NCBI RefSeq assembly: GCF_002093975.1
Contig: NZ_KZ084330.1
Coordinates: 1-64,000 of the forward strand
Length of the DNA: 64,000 bases
Reading direction: 5' to 3'
Source of the DNA: Thermoactinospora rubra
GTDB taxonomy: Bacteria; Actinomycetota; Actinomycetes; Streptosporangiales; Streptosporangiaceae
Position numbers and translations under genes: made by a program. The notes beneath the pieces were generated by a model. That model made no database searches and was not told the DNA's origin. It saw only the letters and a program-made list of their open reading frames with translations. This document shows, piece by piece, positions 7,511 to 16,518 of this stretch (its first letter is position 1; each line of letters begins with the position of its first letter).

Positions 7511-8946
7511 CGCTCACCCTCGCCCTCGTCCCGCTGGACGAGCGGCCCGCCTGCGCGGTCCTGCCCCGGGAGATCGCCGCGGTCGCCGGAGCCCGGGTCC
7601 TGCTGCCGCCCGCCGCGCACCTGCCGCGGATCCGGACGCCCGGCGACCCAGACGCGCTCGCCCGCTGGCTGCGGGAGACGCCGTGCGACGCCGCGGTGGT
7701 GGCGCTGGAGACGCTCGGATTCGGCGGGCTGATCGCCTCCCGGATCCTTCCCGCCACCGTCGAGCAGGTGACCGCCCGGTGGGCGCGGCTGCGCGAGGTC
7801 GGCGCTCCGGTGCACGCGGTCACCCTCGTCACCCGCACCCCGGACTCCGCCGACTCCATGGAGGAACCGGAGTACTGGGCGCGGCACGGCCCCGCCCTGC
7901 ATCGCCTCTCCGCCGCGCTCCACCGCGGCGACGGCGCCGGGCCGGACGTCCCGGAGGAGGTGCGCCACGACTTCCTGCGGCGCCGGCTGCGCAACCACAC
8001 GCTCAACCTCGCCGCGCTCGGCCTGCTGGCGGACGGCACGCTGGAGACGCTGGTCGTCGGGGCCGACGACACCGCCGAATGGGGCCTGGCCACGGCCGAG
8101 CTGCGCTGGCTGCAGGCGTGGACGGGCTGGCTGGACGGGCGGGTGACCGTACGGCCGGGCGCGGACGAGGCCACTGCCACGCTGGTGGCCCGCGTGCTGG
8201 CCGCGGAGGTTCCCGTGCGGTTCTCGGTGGAGGCCGCCGGGCCGCTCGACCGGGTGGCGCCGTACGAGAACATGCCCGTCGGGCAGACCGCGCGAGGGCA
8301 GATCGCCGCGTGCGGCGGGGTGTGCGACGACGGCGATCCGGAGGTGACGCTGCTGGTCCACGTCCCCGACGGCACCGGCGCCGACTGGGCGGTCGCCCCG
8401 CCCGCCGATCACGCCCGCAACACGGCGGCCGCGGCGGCCCTGGCCGGCCGGGCCGCGGAGCTGATCGCGGCCGGGCGGCAGGTGGCGATCGCCGACTGCG
8501 CCCAGCCGAACGGCGCCGACCCCGCCCTGGTGGCGGCGCTGGGCGAGCGCGGGCTGCTGCACCGGCTGGCCGCCTACGCGGGCTGGAACACCGCGGGCAA
8601 CACGCTGGGCACGGCGGCGGCGCACGCGGTCGCGGTCGTCGCCGGCCGGCGCAACGGCACCTTCGACGCCGCCGCCCACCGGCGGCTGCTGTTCCGGCGG
8701 CTGGTCGAGGACCACGGCTACATGACACGGGTGCGCGGCACGGTGCGGGCCCGCCTGGGCGGCGATCCCACCCGGCACGACCACGTGCCGCCCGGACACC
8801 CGGCGATCGGCGAGATCGAGGCCGGGCTGAACTCCCTGCGGCCGCCCGGGTTCGACGGGCTCGCGGCGGCGGGGGTGCGGCTGCCGTGGAACCGCACGTT
8901 CGAAGTGGATTTCGACATCATCGAGGAGGATGGCGCGTGCGCATAG
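7507..8946 (+). CDS. DUF4127 family protein, unknown function
   Basis: The 479-residue protein matches the DUF4127 family. It opens with LVPLDERPACAVLPRE, then has PPAAHLPRIRTPGDPDALARW and ALETLGFGGLIASRILP. No signal peptide is seen, so it should act in the cytoplasm. It is coupled by ATGA to the kinase and overlaps the flavoprotein start. The invariant PLDERP N-terminus and several conserved His/Asp residues suggest an enzyme. Its place between kinase and flavoprotein argues for a role in converting the imported sugar. I know of no established reaction for the family. Confidence 0.8.
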   Translation: MTLTLALVPLDERPACAVLPREIAAVAGARVLLPPAAHLPRIRTPGDPDALARWLRETPCDAAVVALETLGFGGLIASRILPATVEQVTARWARLREVGAPVHAVTLVTRTPDSADSMEEPEYWARHGPALHRLSAALHRGDGAGPDVPEEVRHDFLRRRLRNHTLNLAALGLLADGTLETLVVGADDTAEWGLATAELRWLQAWTGWLDGRVTVRPGADEATATLVARVLAAEVPVRFSVEAAGPLDRVAPYENMPVGQTARGQIAACGGVCDDGDPEVTLLVHVPDGTGADWAVAPPADHARNTAAAAALAGRAAELIAAGRQVAIADCAQPNGADPALVAALGERGLLHRLAAYAGWNTAGNTLGTAAAHAVAVVAGRRNGTFDAAAHRRLLFRRLVEDHGYMTRVRGTVRARLGGDPTRHDHVPPGHPAIGEIEAGLNSLRPPGFDGLAAAGVRLPWNRTFEVDFDIIEEDGACA

Positions 8947-10628
8947 CCGACGTCGCGGTCGTCGGGGGCGGACTCGGCGGCGTGGCCGCGGCGCTCGCCG
9001 CGGCCGAGGCGGGATGCACCGTGGTGCTCACCTGCGACCAGGAGGTGCTCGGCGGCCAGGTCACCACGCAACTGGTGCCCGCCCTGGACGAGCACCCCCA
9101 CGTGGAGGAAGGTGGGGTCTCGGCCTCCTACCGGAGGCTGCGGGAGCTGATCCGGGCACAGTACGGCGGGGTGGCCAACCCCGGCGGCGGCTGGGTGAGC
9201 AGGCTCTGCTTCGAACCCGCGGCGGCGAAGGCGGCGCTCGACCGGATGCTCGCCCCGCACGTGGCCTCGGGACGGCTCACCGTCCTCACCGGGACCGCCC
9301 CCGGCTCGGCCCGGGTCCACGCCGGGACGCTGGAGTCGGTGACGCTGAGCACCGGCGAGACGGTCTCGGCCGAGGTGTTCTGCGACGCGACCGAGCTGGG
9401 CGACCTGCTGCCGCTGGCCGGAGCCCCCTGGACGGTGGGCTCGGAGGGCCGCGACGCCTACGGTGAGGAGCTGGCGCTCGACGGCGGTCCCCGGCCCTCC
9501 GCGGTGCAGTCGTGTACCACCGGCTTCCTGGTCGAGCACCTGCCGGGCGAGGATCACACGGTCGAGCGGCCGCCGGGCTACGAGCGCTGGCGCGTGCGGC
9601 AGCCGTTCACCCTGGAGATCGCCGGCTGGGACGGCCGGGTGCACCGCTACCGCATGTTCGAACAGGGGCCCGACGGGCATCCGCCGTTCTGGACCTACCG
9701 GCGGCTGCGCGAGGGCGCCGTGCTCGGCGGCCGCGACCTGGCGCTGATCAACTGGGTGGGCAACGACTACGCCGACCGGTCGCTGGTGGACGAGCCGGAG
9801 CTCGCCGCGGCGGAGTCGCGCCTGCTGTCGCTCGCCTTCCTGCACTGGCTGCAGACCGAGGCGGGCTTTCCCGGGCTGCGGCTGGTCACCGAGGCGCCGG
9901 TCACCTTCGGCGGCCTGGCCGTGCACCCGTACGTGCGGGAGTCGCGCCGCCTGGCCGTGCCCCGGCCGGTCACCGAGCACGACCTGCGCCCGCGTCCCGG
10001 CCGGGCCAGGGCGGCGGCGATGCCCGACTCGGTCGGCGTGGCCTGGTACCACATGGACGTCCACCCCCGCGTCGGCCATCCGCGCAGCCACTACGCGCCG
10101 TCGGCGCCGTTCCAGATCCCGCTGTCCGCGCTGGTAGCCCCCGAGCCGGGCAACCTGCTCGCCGCGGCCAAGAACCTCGGCGCCACGCAGGCCGCCGCCG
10201 CGGCCTACCGGGTGCACCACGGCGAGTGGGCGGTCGGCGAGGCCGCGGGTGCGCTGGCCGCCCACTGCGTACGGCGGAGCGTGCCGCCCTCCCGGGTGGC
10301 CGCCGACCGGCGGGAGCTGTCCGCCCTGCAGGCCGCGCTCGTGGCCAGGGGCGTGCCGATCGCCTGGGCGCTGGACGTACCCGTGGACGATCCGCTGTTC
10401 GGCGCCGTCCAGTTGCTCGCGGCGGCGGGAGCCGTACGGCAGGACACGCTGGAGATCGGCCCCGGCGCGGCCCTCACCGACGGTGACCGGGCGGCGCTGC
10501 GCGCCGCGGCGCACCGGCTCACGGGCGCGAACGTGCCGGCCCCCGCCTTCGACGGCGCCGCCACCTGGGGCGAGGCGTGCCTGGCCCTGGCCCGTGCCGC
10601 CGGGCTCGTCCGCGAGGAGGACCGATGA
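8937..10628 (+). CDS. FAD-dependent oxidoreductase (PF12831-type)
   Basis: The 563-residue protein starts at a GTG 10 bases inside the DUF4127 gene. A Rossmann FAD site lies at the extreme N-terminus (VVGGGLGGVAAALAAAEAG, residues 8-26), followed by EVLGGQVTTQL. A late motif PGNLLAAAKNLGATQAAAAA is typical of the C-terminal FAD contact in this group. No signal peptide is present. The chemistry is unassigned; oxidation of a sugar or sugar derivative would fit the operon. Homologues near GHL10 genes are, from memory, recurrent, but this needs a database check. Confidence 0.85.
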   Translation: MRIADVAVVGGGLGGVAAALAAAEAGCTVVLTCDQEVLGGQVTTQLVPALDEHPHVEEGGVSASYRRLRELIRAQYGGVANPGGGWVSRLCFEPAAAKAALDRMLAPHVASGRLTVLTGTAPGSARVHAGTLESVTLSTGETVSAEVFCDATELGDLLPLAGAPWTVGSEGRDAYGEELALDGGPRPSAVQSCTTGFLVEHLPGEDHTVERPPGYERWRVRQPFTLEIAGWDGRVHRYRMFEQGPDGHPPFWTYRRLREGAVLGGRDLALINWVGNDYADRSLVDEPELAAAESRLLSLAFLHWLQTEAGFPGLRLVTEAPVTFGGLAVHPYVRESRRLAVPRPVTEHDLRPRPGRARAAAMPDSVGVAWYHMDVHPRVGHPRSHYAPSAPFQIPLSALVAPEPGNLLAAAKNLGATQAAAAAYRVHHGEWAVGEAAGALAAHCVRRSVPPSRVAADRRELSALQAALVARGVPIAWALDVPVDDPLFGAVQLLAAAGAVRQDTLEIGPGAALTDGDRAALRAAAHRLTGANVPAPAFDGAATWGEACLALARAAGLVREEDR

Positions 10629-11329
10629 CGGGCACCAAGGCCACGGGCGCCGAGGTTCTCGGCAGGCTGCGCGGCGGGCTGGTGGTCTCCTGCCAGGCCT
10701 ATCCGGGCGATCCGCTGTTCGGCCCCGCCTACATGGCGGAGATGGCGCGCGCCGCCGTGGCCGGCGGGGCGGTGGCGGTGCGCATCAACTCCCCCGCCGA
10801 CGTGGCGGCCGTGCGGGCGGTCGTGGATGTGCCGATCGTGGGGCTGTGGAAGGACGGCGACGCCGAGGTCTACATCACCCCGACAGCCGGCCACGCGATC
10901 GCCGTGGCGCGGGCCGGAGCGGAGATCGTGGCCCTGGACGCGACCGGCAGGCCGCGCGGCGACGGGCTCGACCTGGCCGCCACGATCGAGCGGATCCGCG
11001 AGCGCACCGGCGCGCTGGTCATGGCCGACGTGGCGACCTTCGAGGAAGGGCTGGCCGCGGTGGCCGCCGGGGCCGACTGCCTGTCCACGACGCTGTCCGG
11101 CTACACCCCCGACTCCCCTCCGGGTCCCGAGCCCGACCTGGACCTGGTCGCCAGGCTGTCGGCGGCCTGCCCGGTCCCGGTCTTCGCCGAGGGCCGCATC
11201 ACCACCCCGGAACAGGCCGACCGGGCCCTCGCCCTGGGCGCGCACGCCGTCGTCGTCGGCGGCGCGATCACCCGGCCCGCCGACATCACCCGCCGGTTCG
11301 TCTCGGCCTTGAAACGATCGCGGGCATGA
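10625..11329 (+). CDS. nanE: N-acylglucosamine-6-phosphate 2-epimerase (NanE)
   Basis: The 234-residue TIM barrel interconverts ManNAc-6-phosphate and GlcNAc-6-phosphate in the cytoplasm. Family hallmarks are LVVSCQAYPGDPLFGP near the N-terminus, VPIVGLWKDGDAEVYITPT, EIVALDATGRPRG, STTLSGYTPDS and VFAEGRITTPEQA. The ATG overlaps the stop of the flavoprotein gene (ATGA). It is the last gene of the operon and ties the pathway to N-acetylmannosamine. A sialic acid lyase (NanA) is not encoded here, so free sialic acid is not the obvious substrate. Confidence 0.92.
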   Translation: MTGTKATGAEVLGRLRGGLVVSCQAYPGDPLFGPAYMAEMARAAVAGGAVAVRINSPADVAAVRAVVDVPIVGLWKDGDAEVYITPTAGHAIAVARAGAEIVALDATGRPRGDGLDLAATIERIRERTGALVMADVATFEEGLAAVAAGADCLSTTLSGYTPDSPPGPEPDLDLVARLSAACPVPVFAEGRITTPEQADRALALGAHAVVVGGAITRPADITRRFVSALKRSRA

Positions 11330-11380
11330 CGTCTGTCACGTCGACTGGGATCGCGAGCCGAGCCGCCACGAGCGGGAAAC

Positions 11381-11424
11381 GCCCGCCACCCCCATGGGCG
11401 CGTCACAGGGGCGGCGGGCCTTTC
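11381..11424 (+). terminator. Hairpin between convergent nanE and GHL10 genes
   Basis: GCCCGCCACCCC (11381-11392) pairs with GGGGCGGCGGGC (11408-11419) with one G-T pair, followed by CTTTC. It lies between two convergent stop codons and probably ends transcription from both sides. Confidence 0.55.
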
Positions 11425-11485
11425 AGCGGGACCGGAGGCGGCCGGGCGGGAAGCGTCCCGGACGCGCTCCGGCCGGAAGACCGGC

Positions 11486-13894
11486 TCAGCGCGCGCGGCT
11501 GAGCCAGCGGTCGTACATGGTCACATCGCGCAGCAGGCGGTCGCGGAAGCGCGGCTCCAGCCCGGAGGAGTCGCGCAGTCGGCCGGCCGCCCGGGCGAGC
11601 TGGGCCTCGGCGCGGCCGAGCTTGCCGATCCGGATCCAGCGGTCGGCCGCGGCCAGGTCCTTGGCCAGGTCCTTGGCCGTCTCCACGGGGACGCACCTGC
11701 CGGTCGCCGCGGCGAGCTGCTCGCCTGTGCGGGCGAGAGCCGTACGGGCCGCCCCCGGCAGGTCGGCGTGCGGCACGCGGGCCTTGACCCGGAAGACGCC
11801 GGTGCCCAGCGCGTCCGCCTGGTCGTTGCGGAGCTGCAGGTAGGAGAACAGGGCGGCGCCGTCGGAGCCGGCGTCGCGCACCGCCTGCACCTGGTCGAGC
11901 ACGACCTCGGGGGCGCTGCCGCGCATGGGGCCGTAGGTCGCGGTGTAGAGCAGGTTGCCCTCGCCGACCAGGCCGCGCATCCTGGCGGTGTCGTCGGCCA
12001 CCGCCTGCGCGGAGGTGCCGAACGCCATGCCGGTCAGCAGGTCGACGTAGCCGTGCTCGACCCAGGCTGCCCAGTTCTGGAACTTCTTGCCCAGACCGTC
12101 GGAGGGGTCGGGGAAGACCGCTGCGGACAGCCGGCGTCCGGGCGCGACCCGCCGCTGCAGCTCCCGCACCTCGGCGACGAAGGAGGTGATCCGCTGCTCG
12201 CGCCAGGCGTTCCAGTCCTTCCAGCGCGGGTCGTCCATGGTCAGGGCGTAGGGATCGACGCCGTACGCCTTGGCGAACTCGGCGCGGCTGTGGTCGCTGT
12301 AGGAGAAGGACGCCTGGTAGGGCAGCGAGACCGGGTAGCGGATGTAGTCCAGGTGCAGGCCGTCGGTCTCGTAACGGGTGAGGATCTCCTCGAAGATCTC
12401 CTTGACGTACTGGCGGGCCTGCGGGATCGCCGGGTCGAGGAAGTAGTAGCCGGCCTCCTGGGAGGAAGGCTGCGGGCCGCTCTTGCCGACGTCCTCGCGC
12501 TCCACCGCGGCCCATTCGGGGTGCGCGGTCAGGATCGGGCCCGGACCCTTGTTCTCGCCCTGGTGGCCGGCGAAGAAGGTGTGCACCCAGGCGTGCAGCT
12601 CGATGCCGCGCCTCTTCGCCCCGTCGATCCACACCTTGAGCGGGTCGAAGCCGGCCATGTTCGGCCGCTGGGCCGCCACGCCCCACCGGGCGGCGACCTG
12701 GCTGGGATAGATCGTGTACCCCTGCCAGAGGGTCTCCAGGAAGATCATGTTGATCCCGGTCGCCTGGAGCCGGTCGAGGGAGCGCTCGATCTGCTCGGGA
12801 GTGGTCTCGGTGGGCCTGACCCAGATGCCGCGGCCTTCGACGGGGCGGGACTCGCGGGTACGGTACCAGGCGGCTTCGGCCTCCCGCCTGGCTTGCTGCG
12901 CCAGATCCGCGGCGGCGCGCGGGTCCGGCTCGGCGGCGGCCCGCGCGAGCAGCCGCTCGGCCTCGGCGATGCGCGTCCTCGCTCCCTCGCCGTCAACGGG
13001 GAGACAGCTCGCCCCGGCGTCGTCCAGCCCCCGGCGGGCGGTGGCCAGCGCCTGCTCGGCGCCGAGCCGGTAGGTGCCCGCGTCGACCGAGACGGTGACC
13101 TTGCCGCCTTCGAGCCTCACCGAGGCGCCGAGCACCGCGTTGGCCGACAGCCACTGGCCACGGGAACCATGGCCGCTGATCACATAGCCGCCTTCCGGGA
13201 CCGTGCTGTCCCCGCCGCCCCGGGCGGTGACCCGGCCGTTCACGACCGTGACCTCGAAGCCGTAGGCGTTGGTGCCGGTTCTGCCGGGCCTGGTGTAGAC
13301 GACGAGCTGCTCGGCGCCCCGGCAGCCCGGATAGCACCGGCCGGACGCCGGATCGACGCCTTCGGGGTTGGTCTCGGCGGTGGGGTCCACCGCGTCCACC
13401 GGCGTGCCGACGGTCTTGAAGACCAGGCCCTCCAACCGGATCCGGTCGCCCCTGCGCACATGATCGCGAAGGAAGGCGCGCACATCGGGAGAGCCACCCG
13501 GCGAGGCGGACAGCACCGCCCCGTCCGCCGGGATCGCGTTGTCGCCTGGATTGGGGCACTGGGTCAGCGCGGTGCACACGTCGAGCACCTCGTAGACATC
13601 GCGCTCGGTCGTCTTGCGCAGGACGGCCTCTCCGCCGAAGGCGTTGGTGCCGGTGCGCGGCTGGAAGGCGGGGGTGTAGAGGGCCAGGATGCCGCCCGTC
13701 CTGCTGGGCGGGTCGACGGCGTGGATGGGGTGCTCTGCGCCGTCCGCGGCGATCACCTTCGGTCCGGCGGGGGCGGGCTCCGCGGCCGCCGCTTGCGCTC
13801 CGTTCGGCGCCGTCTCGGCTGTGGCGGGCGGCGCCGTCGGGAACGACAGCGCGACCACTGCCAGCAGGGCCGCGCTCCCTCCTCGAATACGCAC
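11486..13894 (-). CDS. Secreted GHL10-type glycoside hydrolase (PF02638)
   Basis: This is an 802-residue exported protein. The GTG at 13894 is preferred because GGAGGAG lies just upstream; an in-frame ATG at 13906 has no ribosome site. A signal peptide ends near PPATAET. About residues 30-345 form a long N-terminal region of unknown fold. From about 353 (RGIWVRPTE) the GHL10 barrel runs with GINMIFLETLWQG, LHAWVHTFF and the active-site-like GLHLDYIRYP near 511. A helical C-terminal tail follows. The gene has two GntR-type operators upstream, one identical to that of the convergent amino-sugar operon, so it probably releases that operon's substrate outside the cell. Confidence 0.85.
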   Translation of the reverse strand: MRIRGGSAALLAVVALSFPTAPPATAETAPNGAQAAAAEPAPAGPKVIAADGAEHPIHAVDPPSRTGGILALYTPAFQPRTGTNAFGGEAVLRKTTERDVYEVLDVCTALTQCPNPGDNAIPADGAVLSASPGGSPDVRAFLRDHVRRGDRIRLEGLVFKTVGTPVDAVDPTAETNPEGVDPASGRCYPGCRGAEQLVVYTRPGRTGTNAYGFEVTVVNGRVTARGGGDSTVPEGGYVISGHGSRGQWLSANAVLGASVRLEGGKVTVSVDAGTYRLGAEQALATARRGLDDAGASCLPVDGEGARTRIAEAERLLARAAAEPDPRAAADLAQQARREAEAAWYRTRESRPVEGRGIWVRPTETTPEQIERSLDRLQATGINMIFLETLWQGYTIYPSQVAARWGVAAQRPNMAGFDPLKVWIDGAKRRGIELHAWVHTFFAGHQGENKGPGPILTAHPEWAAVEREDVGKSGPQPSSQEAGYYFLDPAIPQARQYVKEIFEEILTRYETDGLHLDYIRYPVSLPYQASFSYSDHSRAEFAKAYGVDPYALTMDDPRWKDWNAWREQRITSFVAEVRELQRRVAPGRRLSAAVFPDPSDGLGKKFQNWAAWVEHGYVDLLTGMAFGTSAQAVADDTARMRGLVGEGNLLYTATYGPMRGSAPEVVLDQVQAVRDAGSDGAALFSYLQLRNDQADALGTGVFRVKARVPHADLPGAARTALARTGEQLAAATGRCVPVETAKDLAKDLAAADRWIRIGKLGRAEAQLARAAGRLRDSSGLEPRFRDRLLRDVTMYDRWLSRAR

Positions 13895-13937
13895 AGACTC
13901 CTCCATTCAACAGATGTTTGGTCGAGTCTGGCGAAAA

Positions 13938-13949
13938 TGGTCCGGACAA
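13938..13949. promoter_or_regulatory. Candidate GntR operator, degenerate copy
   Basis: TGGTCCGGACAA keeps the TGGT half and has one mismatch in the ACCA half. It lies 44 bases upstream of the GHL10 start and 65 bases from the perfect copy at 14003. The 2.5-kb promoter also has two copies, about 76 bases apart. Confidence 0.5.
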
Positions 13950-14002
13950 GTAACCGCCTAAAGCTCTCAATTCAGCATATATTCCGAACCACTACTCGAA
14001 AT

Positions 14003-14014
14003 TGGTACGGACCA
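14003..14014. promoter_or_regulatory. Candidate GntR operator, perfect copy upstream of GHL10 gene
   Basis: TGGTACGGACCA is identical over 12 bases to the site at 2616-2627, and flanking TT before it extends the match. It sits in the AT-richer stretch (13950-14005) that should contain the GHL10 promoter. No other copy was noticed in the window. Confidence 0.68.
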
Positions 14015-14239
14015 CTGTCGGTGCGGGAGCCGGCGGGGCGGCGGGTTCCGGGCTTCACCGAGCACCCCGCCGAGCTCGGCACCACCCCCGGTGTCACCTC
14101 CTCCGGAGGCACGTCGAGCGTCGCCGACGCTCATTCGCGCGGGCCGCTGAGATCGGCCGTCACGGTCCGACCGGCACCCTTCGTCTGTCGAGGTGAGACA
14201 TGCCGGACTCCCCGAGCATCCCCCGGGCATCGATCCGCG

Positions 14240-14450
14240 GACTCGCGCGTCGTCTACGTCGGCCACGACCCGATCGCCATCACCCACGCGCGGGCGCTGC
14301 CGCAGGATGAGCGCGTGGCCATCGCGCAGGCCGACGCCCGCGACCCCGAGGCGGTCATCCGCCATCCGGACGTGGCCGGGCTCATCGACTTCGACCGGCC
14401 CATGATGGAGGTGTGGCGGAAGGCGATGGCGCCCAGTAGGCGGCGCCGGG
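14240..14450 (+). pseudogene. SAM-dependent methyltransferase (DUF574-like) fragment
   Basis: An open stretch reads VVYVGHDPIAITHARALP, then ADARDPEAVIRHPDVAGLIDF and DRP. This closely resembles the central part of the actinobacterial DUF574 methyltransferases (pattern VYVDNDP...AHARALL...ADLRDP). No start codon, SAM-binding glycine motif or C-terminal half is present. It is a relic in the 590-base gap between the GHL10 promoter and the next gene. The rest of 14020-14240 shows no gene I can support. Confidence 0.55.
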
Positions 14451-14499
14451 CTGCCCTGGTCGCGCGTCACCGGCTCGGGGAGTGGGTAGCAGGACAGCG

Positions 14500-14979
14500 A
14501 TGCAGACGTTCCTGCCCTACCCCGACTTCGCGCAGAGCGCGCGGGCGCTCGACCGGCGGCGCCTGGGCAAGCAGCGCGCCGAGACGATCCAGGTGCTGCG
14601 CGGACTGCTCGTCCCGGGGTACGGCTGGCGGCGCCATCCGGCGGTCGCCATGTGGGCGGGCTACGAGGAGGCGCTCGCCCGCTACGGGCTGGAGATCTGC
14701 GGGGTGTGGCGCGCGAGCGGGCACGCCGACACGTGCGCCGGCACCCTCCGGGCGGAGCTGCGGCGGGCCCTCGGCGTGACCGCGGTTCGCCCGCAGCGCG
14801 AGCTGGCCCTGGCCGGGGACCTGCCGCCCTGGCTCGGCGATCCGGACTTCCACCGGAGCCACCAGTCGGCGCTGCTGCGCAAGGAGCCCGCCTTCTACCG
14901 GCCCCGCTTCCCCTCGGTGCCCGCCGACCTGCCGTATGTGTGGCCGGAGTCCGACCGGCCCCGCCGTACCCCTCTCTAG
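14500..14979 (+). CDS. MSMEG_6728-like / pyrimidine-dimer glycosylase family protein
   Basis: The 159-residue protein starts MQTFLPYPDFAQSARALDRR and continues LGKQRAETIQVL and HPAVAMWAGYEEAL, the pattern of the PF03013-related MSMEG_6728 family. SHQSALLRKEPAFY near the C-terminus is also typical. Some relatives are pyrimidine-dimer DNA glycosylases, but activity in this branch is not established. The ATG at 14500 follows AGGACA. The neighbours are a methyltransferase scar and the convergent Tct operon, so context says little. Confidence 0.75.
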   Translation: MQTFLPYPDFAQSARALDRRRLGKQRAETIQVLRGLLVPGYGWRRHPAVAMWAGYEEALARYGLEICGVWRASGHADTCAGTLRAELRRALGVTAVRPQRELALAGDLPPWLGDPDFHRSHQSALLRKEPAFYRPRFPSVPADLPYVWPESDRPRRTPL

Positions 14980-14992
14980 GCTCTAGGAGAAG

Positions 14993-16498
14993 CTAGTCCT
15001 CCTCCGTGAACACGATCTCGCGGCGCTTGCGAATCGCCGGGAGGGCGGCGACGACGAGGGCCGCCACGGCCAGCGCCAGGAGCGCCGCGGAGATGGGCCG
15101 GGTCAGGAAGACCGAGGCGTCGCCGCGGGAGATGATGAGCGCCCGCCGCAGGTTCTCCTCCAGCAGCGGCCCGAGGACGAAGCCGAGCAGCAGCGGCGCC
15201 GGTTCGCAGCCGCACTTGATGAGGATGTAGCCCAGGATCCCGAAGAACACGATCGCGTAGACGTCGTAGGCGTTGAACCCCAGGGAGTAGGTGCCGATCG
15301 CCGCGAACAGGACGATCATCGGGAACAGCACCTGGTAGGGGATGCGCAGCATGCGCACCCACAGGCCGATCAGCGGCAGGTTCAGCACCACGAGCAGCAC
15401 GTTGCCGATCCACATCGACGCGATCAGGCCCCAGAACAGCGCCGGTTCGTCGGTGATGACGTTCGGCCCGGGGGTGATGCCGTGCACGATGAACGCGCCG
15501 ACCATCAGCGCCATCACCGGGTGGGCGGGCAGCCCCAGCGTGAGCAGCGGGATGAACGACGTCTGCGCGGCGGCGTTGTTCGCCGACTCGGGGCCCGCGA
15601 CGCCCTCGATCGCGCCGCGCCCGAACTCCTGCTGCCGCTTGGAGACGCGCTTCTCGACGGCGTAGGAGGTGAACGAGGCCAGCACGTGCCCGCCGCCGGG
15701 CAGGATGCCGAGCCCGGCGCCCAGGCCGGTGCCCCGCAGGATCGGGCCGACGATCCGGCGCCGGTCCTCGCGGGTCGGCCAGAGGTTCTTCACCCTGCTG
15801 ACGATCGCCGTGCGAGCCTGCTCGTTCTCCAGGTTGCGCAGGATCTCGGCCACCCCGAACATGCCGACGGCGACCGACACGAAGTCGATGCCGCCGTACA
15901 GCTCGCGCCGGTCGAACACGAACCGGGGCGTGCCGGTGTAGATGTCCTGGCCGACGGTGCCGAGCAGGACGCCGAGCGCGATCATCGCCAGGGCCTTGAG
16001 CGCCGAGCCGCGCGCCAGCGCGATCGACACGATGAGGCCGAGCAGCACCAGCGAGAAGTATTCGGCCGGGCCGAACTTCAGCGCGACGCGGGCCAGCGGC
16101 GGGGCCGCGACCGCCAGCACGACGGTGGCCACCGTACCGGCGATGAACGATCCGATCGCGGCGGCGGCCAGCGCCGGGCCGGCCCGCCCCTGCCGGGCCA
16201 TCTCGTGCCCGTCCAGCGCGGTGACCGCCGCCGACGACTCGCCGGGCAGGTTGATCAGGATGGCGGTCGTCGAGCCGCCGTACTGCGCGCCGTAGTAGAT
16301 GCCGGCCAGCATGATCAGCGCCGTCACCGGCTCGAAGTTGAACGTGATCGGCAGCAGCATCGCCACCGTCGCCGTCGGCCCGATGCCGGGCAGCACCCCG
16401 ACCATCGTCCCGAGCAGCACGCCCACGAAGCAGTAGACGACGTTCTGGACCAGGAGGGCGGTGGAGAAGCCCAGCGCGAGGTTGTCGAAGAATTCCAT
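14993..16498 (-). CDS. tctA: Tripartite tricarboxylate transporter large permease TctA
   Basis: This 501-residue membrane protein has about 11-12 hydrophobic segments. TctA signatures include GVLPGIGPTATVAMLLP, YYGAQYGGSTTAILINLPGE and GLPAHPVMALMVGAF. It is the main channel subunit for citrate or another carboxylate, driven by an ion gradient, with TctB and the binding protein TctC encoded just upstream on the same strand. It lies 20 bases after TctB. The last gene of the tctCBA operon, it ends 13 bases from the convergent gene's stop. Confidence 0.93.
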   Translation of the reverse strand: MEFFDNLALGFSTALLVQNVVYCFVGVLLGTMVGVLPGIGPTATVAMLLPITFNFEPVTALIMLAGIYYGAQYGGSTTAILINLPGESSAAVTALDGHEMARQGRAGPALAAAAIGSFIAGTVATVVLAVAAPPLARVALKFGPAEYFSLVLLGLIVSIALARGSALKALAMIALGVLLGTVGQDIYTGTPRFVFDRRELYGGIDFVSVAVGMFGVAEILRNLENEQARTAIVSRVKNLWPTREDRRRIVGPILRGTGLGAGLGILPGGGHVLASFTSYAVEKRVSKRQQEFGRGAIEGVAGPESANNAAAQTSFIPLLTLGLPAHPVMALMVGAFIVHGITPGPNVITDEPALFWGLIASMWIGNVLLVVLNLPLIGLWVRMLRIPYQVLFPMIVLFAAIGTYSLGFNAYDVYAIVFFGILGYILIKCGCEPAPLLLGFVLGPLLEENLRRALIISRGDASVFLTRPISAALLALAVAALVVAALPAIRKRREIVFTEED

Positions 16499-16518
16499 GC
16501 CTCAGTCCGGATGCCGCG

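Noticed and set aside
11768..14779. Very long open frame on the + strand
   Set aside because: It is antisense to the GHL10 glycosidase, has no protein-family pattern and lacks a ribosome site. High GC content leaves stop-free shadow frames opposite real genes.
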